The notes under the pieces were generated by a model. It saw only the letters and a list, made by a program, of their open reading frames with translations. It made no database searches and was not told where the DNA came from. From NCBI RefSeq assembly GCF_004322395.1, contig NZ_SCTW01000010.1, positions 1 to 43,177 on the forward strand: a stretch of DNA of 43,177 nt. The letters are read 5' to 3'. Below, piece by piece: positions 36,138-43,177 of the stretch. Each line of letters begins with the position of its first letter. The stretch's first letter is position 1. Both the position numbers and the translations under genes were made by a program. This DNA is from Methylobacter sp. (GTDB lineage Bacteria > Pseudomonadota > Gammaproteobacteria > Methylococcales > Methylomonadaceae).

Positions 36138-36204
36138 AAACCACGAAGAACACGAAGCTCGCGAAGAAAAAACTTCGTGTCCCTTCGTGTTCTTTTTGCG
36201 GTTT
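36138..36204. repeat. Imperfect inverted repeat between dnaK and dnaJ
   Basis: AAACCACGAAGAACACGAAG at the left pairs imperfectly with CTTCGTGTTCTTTTTGCGG at the right. The core TTCGTG/CACGAA is repeated inside. Similar TTCGTG-rich text lies near 5170-5205, so this is probably a dispersed extragenic repeat that may also weaken read-through from dnaK into dnaJ. Confidence 0.6.
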
Positions 36205-36293
36205 AGTAACCCGTCTCTTATCCTCTTCACGGGGTATCCCGGACAAAATCAGACGATGATAATCATCAAAATCCAACAATAGAATATTGAACC

Positions 36294-37433
36294 ATGGCAA
36301 AAGAAGATTTTTATAAGCTTCTCGGTGTAGACAGAAACGCCAGTGATGCAGAGATTAAGAAAAGCTATCGCAGCAAGGCGATGAAATTTCATCCGGATAG
36401 GAATAAAGACAATCCGGTGGAAGCTGAGGCCCAGTTTAAGCAGATTAAAGAGGCTTACGAAGTTTTGTCCGACCCTAAAAAACGCGCTGCTTATGATCAA
36501 TTCGGCCATGCTGGGGTTGACTCTTCGATGGGCGGTGGACGTGGAGCCGGCGGTTTCGGCGGTTTCGGCGCAGGCGAAAGCTTCAGCGATATTTTCGGTG
36601 ATATTTTCGGCGGAGGGAGACAGCAGCGGAGCAACGTTCAGCGCGGTTCGGACCTGCGCTACAATCTGGAATTAACGCTTGAAGAAGCCGTATTCGGCAC
36701 CGATGCCAAAATCCGCGTACCGGTGCTGGTTACCTGCGGCGAGTGCAGCGGTTCCGGCGCCAAAAAGGGTTCCAGTCCTATCATCTGTTCGACTTGTCAC
36801 GGTCATGGTCAAGTTAGAATGCAACAGGGTTTCTTTTCGGTTCAACAAACCTGTCCAACCTGCCGCGGCACCGGCAAACAAATAAAAGATCCTTGCGGCG
36901 TGTGCTATGGTCAGGGTCGAGTCCAGGAAAATAAGACCCTGTCTGCAAAAATTCCAGCAGGTGTCGATACCGGCGATCGCATACGTCTGGCCGGGGAAGG
37001 TGAGGCCGGAGAACACGGTGGACCGGCAGGCGATCTTTACGTTCAGGTTCAAGTAAAAGATCATGAGATTTTTACCCGCGATGGCGCAAATTTATATTGC
37101 GAAGTGCCGATCAGCTTTCCTACCGCCTGCTTGGGCGGTGAATTGGAAGTGCCTACCTTAAACGGCAAAGTGCTATTAAAAATCCCTGCTGAAACGCAAA
37201 CCGGCAAATTATTCAGGTTGCGCGGCAAAGGCGTTAAGCCGGTCAGAGGAGGGCCGGTCGGCGATTTGATGTGCAAAGTGCAAGTTGAAACGCCGGTACA
37301 TCTAACCAAAGAACAAAAAGCCTTGGTTGAACAGCTCAGCGATTCCTTGTCCGGTAGCGGTAAGCATCATAGCCCTCAAGAGTCCTCATGGACGGACGGC
37401 GTAAAGAACTTTTTCGATAAACTCACAGGATAA
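36294..37433 (+). CDS. dnaJ: Co-chaperone DnaJ (Hsp40)
   Basis: Stimulates the DnaK ATPase and delivers substrates. The 379-residue protein has the J domain with HPD at 33-35, a Gly/Phe-rich linker ([20 protein letters not shown]), four zinc repeats ([32 protein letters not shown]) and the C-terminal substrate domain. It is a complete type I DnaJ. It follows dnaK after a 206-base gap holding a repeat, and dapB begins three bases after its stop. Confidence 0.98.
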   Translation: MAKEDFYKLLGVDRNASDAEIKKSYRSKAMKFHPDRNKDNPVEAEAQFKQIKEAYEVLSDPKKRAAYDQFGHAGVDSSMGGGRGAGGFGGFGAGESFSDIFGDIFGGGRQQRSNVQRGSDLRYNLELTLEEAVFGTDAKIRVPVLVTCGECSGSGAKKGSSPIICSTCHGHGQVRMQQGFFSVQQTCPTCRGTGKQIKDPCGVCYGQGRVQENKTLSAKIPAGVDTGDRIRLAGEGEAGEHGGPAGDLYVQVQVKDHEIFTRDGANLYCEVPISFPTACLGGELEVPTLNGKVLLKIPAETQTGKLFRLRGKGVKPVRGGPVGDLMCKVQVETPVHLTKEQKALVEQLSDSLSGSGKHHSPQESSWTDGVKNFFDKLTG

Positions 37434-38240
<807 letters not shown>

Positions 38241-38510
38241 TTGGGGCGATATGTGGAGCATAAACAACATGTACCTATCTGGCTATCGTTAGAGAAAATA
38301 GCACATTGACTAAATCCCTTTATGAATCAAAATAGCTTTTTGGTACTTGATATAAATATATGGGTGCATAAACCCGACTATTAAGCACTTTCTTGGGAGC
38401 CGTAAAGAAAATTCAGGAAAATTATCGGTTAATTGAACAATTGATGAGGCGCGAGATGATTTTATAATTCCATCACACGTATTTTGAGCTTAATTTATAA
38501 GGGGCCACAG
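38241..38510. other. Intergenic after dapB, nothing recognised
   Basis: About 270 AT-rich bases without ORF, repeat or clear terminator. An AAGGGG site just before 38511 belongs to the small frame described next. Confidence 0.35.
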
Positions 38511-38594
38511 ATGAAAATTCTACTTACTCTCGCCGTTGCTTTCATGCCTATTGCGGCATGGCCTCAATCTGAGCCCCCCTACTTCGGTGCCTGA
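38511..38594 (+). CDS. Small secreted-peptide frame, possibly frameshifted
   Basis: ATG 38511, preceded by AAGGGG at 9 bases, opens a 27-residue frame with a convincing signal peptide (MKILLTLAVAFMPIAAWPQS). The frame ends soon after a run of six C bases (about 38574-38579). With one C fewer the frame would continue as PPTSVPESESIELEFLC to about 38634. It may be the decayed start of an exported protein. No family is recognised. After it, 38635-38736 holds nothing I can name. Confidence 0.3.
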   Translation: MKILLTLAVAFMPIAAWPQSEPPYFGA

Positions 38595-38736
38595 ATCCGA
38601 AAGTATTGAATTGGAATTCTTATGTTTTTGTTAACCCATAAGAAACATAAGTAAGTAATCAAGTTCTTGACCCATATTGGTTATGTATGTGTCTGTTTTA
38701 TTGAATCTCAAACTCAGATGGTAAAAACATTCTGCC

Positions 38737-39198
38737 ATGACTGACGGTTGGTATCGGAATATTCGGCTTGCAACTTTAGTTGGTCTGCTGCTGATTCTTG
38801 TGTTTTTTTTATTACTTCCTCCCAAACTATCAAGCCAAACTTTGTGGATTGGGCCTTATAATTTGCAGGCAGATTTAGCGATTCGCGAAGAAGACCAACA
38901 GCGCGGTTTACAGTTTCATCTGCCATTGGATGACGGTGAGGCTATGCTTTTTGTATTGCCGCAGCAAAAAAAACTATGTATGTGGATGAAATATACCTTC
39001 ATGCCGCTTTCAGTAGCTTTCATTCGGAGCGACGGAATGATCGTCAATATGGCAGATATGTATCCTCTTAGCACTAAAAAGCATTGCGCGAAAGAAGAAG
39101 TGCGTTATGCATTAGAAGTACCGCTAGGGTGGTTCGATGATAGAGGAATCGGCAGTGGAATGGTTGTTAGGCGAAACGATGGAGTTCGATTCGATTGA
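38737..39198 (+). CDS. DUF192 family protein with N-terminal membrane anchor
   Basis: A 153-residue protein. An N-terminal hydrophobic segment (ATLVGLLLILVFFLLL, about 12-27) anchors or exports it. The DUF192 core follows: ADLAIREEDQQRGLQFH, EAMLFVLPQQKKLCMWMKYT, MPLSVAFIRSDGMIVNMADM, and the typical ALEVPLGWFDDRGIGSGMVV near the end. The biochemical role of the family is not established. It stands alone between dapB and the uptake cluster. Confidence 0.85.
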   Translation: MTDGWYRNIRLATLVGLLLILVFFLLLPPKLSSQTLWIGPYNLQADLAIREEDQQRGLQFHLPLDDGEAMLFVLPQQKKLCMWMKYTFMPLSVAFIRSDGMIVNMADMYPLSTKKHCAKEEVRYALEVPLGWFDDRGIGSGMVVRRNDGVRFD

Positions 39199-39544
39199 TG
39201 TGGGTATGACGGGAAACAGGTAGGGTCAAAACAGGCCTTACATTTGACATTATTTGTCTTCTTTTCCATCTGTTCCTGCCCGGTTCACGGTGGCTTAACT
39301 CATACCAAAATATTCACCCACTTGGGCAAGTGTATAGTATCTACTCCGATACGCTTGGGTCATACTTTCGTCGCGGGTTTGATCGCGCTCAGCAAAATAG
39401 CTCAATGGTTTTATGGGGGCTGTTTTTGCTTTTAGGATATGTCTTTAAGCGATTGCTCGGGGTTGAGCTTGCATTGTATATTTTTTCCAAAATAATCATC
39501 GCCCAGAAAAATCTGGTTTTTCAACTGTTACCAGGGTGAAGGCT
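39199..39544. other. Intergenic, no supported gene
   Basis: Two overlapping plus-strand open frames of 63 and 69 codons (39244-39435 and 39330-39539) are Cys/Phe-rich, lack ribosome sites and do not resemble known families. I see no terminator after the DUF192 gene. Confidence 0.35.
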
Positions 39545-39780
39545 GTCCTTTACTTTGAGGAACTTCATGCCTTTGGACAAGGTTGGCGTGTTGGTTTCAA
39601 TCAGCAAATGATAGTGATTGTTCATTAGGCAATAAGCGTGGCAATATCAATCGTAGCGATTGACCGTATTATGCAGCAACGCCAAAAACTGCTGACGATT
39701 AGCATCGTTACATGACAAGCTTTGGCAGACTATCGGCAGAGTATGGATCCGTTCCACGCCGAGAAATGCCTGAATGTTTT
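39545..39780 (-). pseudogene. REP-associated tyrosine transposase (RAYT, Y1_Tnp) remnant
   Basis: The minus strand reads CNDANRQQFLALLHNTVNRY, then D, a TGA stop, YCHAYCLMNNHYHLLIETN, TPTLSKGMKFLK. The HUH motif NHYHLLIET is diagnostic of IS200-like/RAYT transposases, which act on REP palindromes. The in-frame TGA (plus bases 39647-39649) replaces an expected Trp, and both ends are missing: the text diverges after MKFLK, and upstream of ND it no longer looks like the family. It is a dead fragment, but shows that a RAYT once worked in this genome, which fits the many palindromes in the window. Confidence 0.8.
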
Positions 39781-40024
39781 TAAAAACGTAAGTTATGCTT
39801 TTGACTAACGAAGAAATGCTCTAATTCAAATTGTTCGTGCATCATATTTGACTATATCTCAATTTATTCAGCCGAACCATATGTTCAGGGGATTATTTAC
39901 AGTGATTTATTTCTCTTTAAGGGATATTATTACTAATTTTTATAAATTTGAAGAATATTAAATGTTCAACCCTAAGCTTTCTTTTCTGGCAAGTAAAATG
40001 CGGATTTAACGAAAGATACTAAAA
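39781..40024. other. AT-rich intergenic upstream of the uptake cluster
   Basis: About 240 AT-rich bases without a gene. It should hold the promoter of the three-gene uptake cluster. No metal-regulator box could be recognised with confidence. Only a weak purine stretch precedes ATG 40025. Confidence 0.35.
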
Positions 40025-40810
40025 ATGAAACGCATTTTTTCTATTTTCTTTATCTTTTTCGTATTTATTACCGGAGGTTATTGGTCTGCCTATTCGAATG
40101 TAAGGCCGATTATTTATTTCTACAATACAGAAACAAACATCAATAATTTTGCCACGTTAAAAATGGCTTTTGATATTTATTTGGTGAACCATGGTGGCTA
40201 TTACTTCCAGCCTTTCGATCTTAGAGAAAACTTTGAAGCAGCAATCCAGAAAAAAGGCGATATTTATTTATTATCCAGTTGGCATTTAAAAGCTTTACAG
40301 CAGAAGAAAGTGCCGCTGGAAATTGCCTTAATCGGAACATCCAAGGGTAATACAACACAACGAAAAGTATTAAGCGCGAAAAAAGACATTATCGATGTCG
40401 CGATGCTTAAAAATACTGTAGTCGCCGGAGCAGGAAGCGAAGAATACATCCAAAGTGTATTGAAGCAAATACTCGGTAAAGAGCACGAGGCATTGCTTAA
40501 AGACATCAAAATACTCATTGTACCTAAAGACATCGATGCAGTAATGGCGGTGGGTTTTGGCATGGCAACCGCTGCCATTTCCGCAGAAAGCGGTTTAGAT
40601 AAGCTGGCGATGATGAATCCTAATCAATTTCGAGAACTACATAGCTTAGGTTTTAGTGAAAAGGATTATTTACTAATCGCAGCAACACTGAAAAAACCGG
40701 ATCAACAAGAAGCTCAATTACTTGAGGTGTTACGCAAAATGTCCGAGACAGAGGAAGGTGAAGCAAATTTAAAATTATTGGGCATAGATGGCTGGAGAAC
40801 ATTGAAATGA
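40025..40810 (+). CDS. Periplasmic solute-binding-like protein (PhnD/type 2 PBP-like)
   Basis: A 261-residue exported protein. The N-terminus (KRIFSIFFIFFVFITGGYW) is a signal peptide or anchor. The rest looks like a type 2 periplasmic binding protein: PIIYFYNTETNINNFATLKM, a first lobe ending GDIYLLSSWHLKALQQKKV, and a hinge followed by TVVAGAGSEEYIQSVLKQIL, resembling the PhnD/phosphonate-binding set. The ligand cannot be named. It is followed, through a four-base overlap with a tiny frame, by a second binding protein and a TonB-dependent receptor, so it belongs to an uptake or sensing operon. No ABC permease or ATPase gene is present in the window. Confidence 0.65.
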   Translation: MKRIFSIFFIFFVFITGGYWSAYSNVRPIIYFYNTETNINNFATLKMAFDIYLVNHGGYYFQPFDLRENFEAAIQKKGDIYLLSSWHLKALQQKKVPLEIALIGTSKGNTTQRKVLSAKKDIIDVAMLKNTVVAGAGSEEYIQSVLKQILGKEHEALLKDIKILIVPKDIDAVMAVGFGMATAAISAESGLDKLAMMNPNQFRELHSLGFSEKDYLLIAATLKKPDQQEAQLLEVLRKMSETEEGEANLKLLGIDGWRTLK

Positions 40811-41016
40811 AATACCCTTTAATAATCACTCCAGCATTAATCAACAACATATCACCTATAGCATTATACAAAACCTGTATTTTCTATATCACTGTGAGCT
40901 ATGCAGGAGATACAACCCGAAGGATGTGGAAATTAATGCCGCGTCTGAAGCAGCAACCCAAAGCAATACAGATGCAGCATAGCAGTACGTCGAATAAAGA
41001 CAGGGATCAACTATGA
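40807..41016 (+). CDS. Possible small 69-codon gene linking the two binding proteins
   Basis: This frame starts with ATGA overlapping the stop of the previous gene (40807-40810) and ends with ATGA overlapping the next start (41013-41016), an arrangement typical of coupled operon genes. The sequence (MKYPLIITPALINNISPIAL at the start, basic at the end) has no recognisable family and may be chance. Another frame over the same bases reads a protein-like QNLYFLYHCELCRRYNPKDV without a start, so a decayed gene is an alternative. Confidence 0.3.
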   Translation: MKYPLIITPALINNISPIALYKTCIFYITVSYAGDTTRRMWKLMPRLKQQPKAIQMQHSSTSNKDRDQL

Positions 41017-41954
41017 AAATGATAAGTTTTTGTAAATTCCTAATCCTGTTGACTCTTTTTTTGGCTAATGCCGGTTTTGCCCAGTCGAATAAAATACTGA
41101 TAGTTAACAGCGACAATGCTGTCTATCGATATGAAAAAATCGCTAGTGAATTTAAAAAAGTCTTACAACAGAATGGCTATCAATGGGCAGAATTCAACTT
41201 AGACACTCATGCCGATGCCGAGGCGGAACTGAAGCAATTAATCCAGCAAGAAAATCCAGTGCTTATTTATTGCATAGGAACCAAAGCTTATTCGTTAGCG
41301 CGAAATTATGCTCCTAACAAAAAATTGGTATTTTCAGCTGCTATAAATTGGCGAAGATTGAACATCAGTGAAAAAACTTATGGTGTAGCTAACGAATTAT
41401 CGTCGGCACAAGAAATATCTTTATTACGCTATTTCTTTCCAGCAGTTAAAACGATAGGTTTATTCTACAGTGACAAATTTAGCCGTGAATACATAGAAGC
41501 CATTAAAAAAGATGCCTTAGCCTTAGGCATAAATATCATTAATCGGCCCATTAATGATGCACAAGAGATTAATGATGCACTCAATGAATTGCTGCCGAAA
41601 ATAGATATGTTCTGGATTATTCCAGACCCTGTAGTCTTAAGCAGTAAAGAAGCGGTGCAGCAAATTTTCCAATCGGCGAAACAACAAAAGAAGCCCGTAT
41701 ATGCCTACAGTGATGTGTTTATAGAGCAAGGTGCGGTTTTGGCCATTTCTGCGGATATTGCAACGCTTGGGCGGCAGTCTGCGAATTTAGCCCTGATGAT
41801 GGATAAGGATAAAGTGTCGGCGGGTACAGTGCAAAGCCCTGCAGGCTCAACGGTAACTTTAAACAAATGCGCTATCGACGCATTACAACTCAACTTCAAT
41901 CAAGACGCCCTGGATTCGGTTAATAAAATTGTGGGGTGTGATAAGCATGATTAA
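41013..41954 (+). CDS. ABC-type substrate-binding protein (ABC_sub_bind, TrpX-like)
   Basis: A 313-residue periplasmic protein with a clear signal peptide (FLILLTLFLANAGFA, cleaved at about residue 24). The fold is that of the type 1 periplasmic binding proteins of the ABC_sub_bind family: KILIVNSDNAVYRYEKIASE, PVLIYCIGTKAYSLAR, SLLRYFFPAVKTIGLFYSDK, WIIPDPVVLSSKEAVQQIF and FIEQGAVLAISADIATLGRQ. AGGGA sits 7 bases before the ATG. It overlaps the TonB receptor start by 8 bases, so the two are coupled. Such proteins beside TonB receptors without ABC transporter genes may feed ligand to a sensor. The ligand is unknown. Confidence 0.82.
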   Translation: MKMISFCKFLILLTLFLANAGFAQSNKILIVNSDNAVYRYEKIASEFKKVLQQNGYQWAEFNLDTHADAEAELKQLIQQENPVLIYCIGTKAYSLARNYAPNKKLVFSAAINWRRLNISEKTYGVANELSSAQEISLLRYFFPAVKTIGLFYSDKFSREYIEAIKKDALALGINIINRPINDAQEINDALNELLPKIDMFWIIPDPVVLSSKEAVQQIFQSAKQQKKPVYAYSDVFIEQGAVLAISADIATLGRQSANLALMMDKDKVSAGTVQSPAGSTVTLNKCAIDALQLNFNQDALDSVNKIVGCDKHD

Positions 41955-43177
41955 ATATTTATACATCTTACCGGTCGGAGCCCTGATCTTGAGTTCGAGC
42001 GCTTTTGCGGAAATATCAGCGGAGCATGACAGCTTGGAAAACGAATTGGCTTATCTGGCTGCTGAAAGACAGGTCGTGGTCACTGCCTCGAAAATTGTAG
42101 AGCATGTGGACAAGACTATTGCCACAACGACAGTTATTACCCAAGATGATATTGCGCATATCGGTGCACGTAATTTGTTGGATGTATTGCGTTTAGTTCC
42201 GGGTATCGGTATTACTCAAAATCAGATTGGAATTCGTGAAATTGAAGTTCGCGGTGTTAAAACATCGTTATCCGAAAAAGTGCAGATTATGTTGAATGGT
42301 CATCCGTTGGATCATAATCTGCAAAATGCCGGCAGTACTTGGGTTTACGATGATTTACCGGTTGATACGATCAAGCGCGTGGAAGTTGTGCGTGGACCGG
42401 GTTCGGCTTTATATGGCGCTAATGCTTTTCTTGCCGTGATTAATATCATCACTCAAAACGCCAAGGATTTGAATGGATTGCATACCTCAGCCGGTTGGGG
42501 GAGTTTCGATACCCAGCAATACCGGGCATCTTGGGGCAAGCAATTTGACAATAGCGCCGAAGCCGCATTGCATTTTAATTTTACCGATACCAACGGTATT
42601 AATTCGCCGATACCCGCCGATAGTTTGAGCATACAAGGCCTTACTTCTTCGGCTCCCGGTAGAAGCCAACTTACTGAAGGCCGATATGACTTGGAATGGC
42701 AGTTAGGTTATCAGGACTTTAAACTGGACGGGCGTTATATAAATAAAAAGACAGGCACATTTTTTGGGGCAACATCTATTCTCAGCGATGACAGGACTCA
42801 ACAGGATTATAACGATTATTTCCTGCGCTTGAGCCGAAACTGGAAAATTAAAGATAATTTAACGGTAGATACCCAAATATTTCACGATTTTTTTAGCATT
42901 GATAACATATGGCAACTTGCGCCAGCTCAATTTGCTCGTTTCGGTCTCCAGGACACACGTACTGGAGGTGAAATTCAAGCCAATTATCATGTCAGTAACG
43001 CGCAAACCGTAATTAGTGGATTTTCCTATGCAAAAGAGCAGCAGGGGAATCTTATAGATCAATCTGGAATTGATCCGGCCCATTTGATGCCGGCATCGTC
43101 TACTACCGCCAAAGAAAGAACGCGAGAGCGCTGGGGCGTTTATATTGAAGATGTTTGGAATCCGTTAAAAAGTTTAC
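41947..43177 (+). CDS. TonB-dependent outer-membrane receptor (5' part)
   Basis: The gene runs off the window end; about 410 codons are visible. The start is ATG 41947, inside the previous gene. The signal peptide is YLYILPVGALILSSSAFA. After a TonB-box-like VVVTASK (43-49) comes the plug domain: VITQDDIAHIGARNLLDVLR, VPGIGITQNQIGIREIEVRG, VEVVRGPGSALYGANAFLAV and INIIT. Beta strands of the barrel follow. The plug and barrel start resemble the colicin I/vitamin B12-type receptors. The substrate is unknown; the two periplasmic binding proteins upstream may handle it after passage through the outer membrane. Confidence 0.93.
   Translation, partial: MIKYLYILPVGALILSSSAFAEISAEHDSLENELAYLAAERQVVVTASKIVEHVDKTIATTTVITQDDIAHIGARNLLDVLRLVPGIGITQNQIGIREIEVRGVKTSLSEKVQIMLNGHPLDHNLQNAGSTWVYDDLPVDTIKRVEVVRGPGSALYGANAFLAVINIITQNAKDLNGLHTSAGWGSFDTQQYRASWGKQFDNSAEAALHFNFTDTNGINSPIPADSLSIQGLTSSAPGRSQLTEGRYDLEWQLGYQDFKLDGRYINKKTGTFFGATSILSDDRTQQDYNDYFLRLSRNWKIKDNLTVDTQIFHDFFSIDNIWQLAPAQFARFGLQDTRTGGEIQANYHVSNAQTVISGFSYAKEQQGNLIDQSGIDPAHLMPASSTTAKERTRERWGVYIEDVWNPLKSL

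Noticed and set aside
39244-39539. Two small overlapping frames before the RAYT remnant
   Set aside because: They overlap each other, lack ribosome sites and look like chance frames.

Overview
The window looks like a chromosomal segment of an aerobic type I methanotroph (Gammaproteobacteria, Methylococcales). The evidence is a bacterial sterol-synthesis cluster with a P450-ferredoxin fusion as described for Methylococcus, a serine-cycle/C1 block with MtdA (methylene-H4MPT dehydrogenase), glycerate kinase, SHMT, malate dehydrogenase and formate-THF ligase, and the gammaproteobacterial order hrcA-grpE-dnaK-dnaJ-dapB. Species is not assigned.

Region 1 (1-14.5 kb) is a sterol island. It holds a DHCR24-like delta-24 sterol reductase, the CYP51-ferredoxin fusion, an NTF2-like protein of unknown role, oxidosqualene cyclase, squalene monooxygenase (4-bp overlap with the cyclase) and the C-4 demethylation pair SdmB/SdmA. 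Together they cover squalene epoxidation, cyclisation, C-14 and C-4 demethylation and side-chain reduction. An AT-rich two-gene module splits the island: a SLATT-type two-TM effector with a 1-nt frameshift, followed by a protein carrying the DGA and RHR motifs of diadenylate cyclases. A Maf/YceF gene and palindromic repeats also lie inside it. The SLATT/DAC-like pair is the best candidate here for a poorly described nucleotide-signalling defence system.

Region 2 (14.7-20.5 kb) is a decayed mobile/defence island ending at tRNA-Thr(UGU). It has an internally deleted integrase remnant, a DUF433/DUF5615 toxin-antitoxin pair whose toxin is broken, and an intact 1436-residue STAND (NACHT-like) NTPase with a C-terminal PD-(D/E)xK-like nuclease motif.

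Region 3 (20.5-32.2 kb) carries a minus-strand YgiQ radical-SAM protein with a spermidine-synthase-like protein, then fhs, a PEP-CTERM-type secreted protein behind a probable c-di-GMP-I riboswitch, the mtdA-gck-glyA operon and divergent mdh.

Region 4 (32.2-38.2 kb) is the heat-shock cluster hrcA-grpE-dnaK-dnaJ followed by dapB, with a CIRCE operator in front of hrcA.

Region 5 (38.2-43.2 kb) has a DUF192 protein, a REP-associated transposase pseudogene, and an uptake-like operon of two orphan periplasmic binding proteins and a TonB-dependent receptor cut by the window end. Palindromic extragenic repeats are scattered throughout, and one lies inside the ygiQ reading frame.
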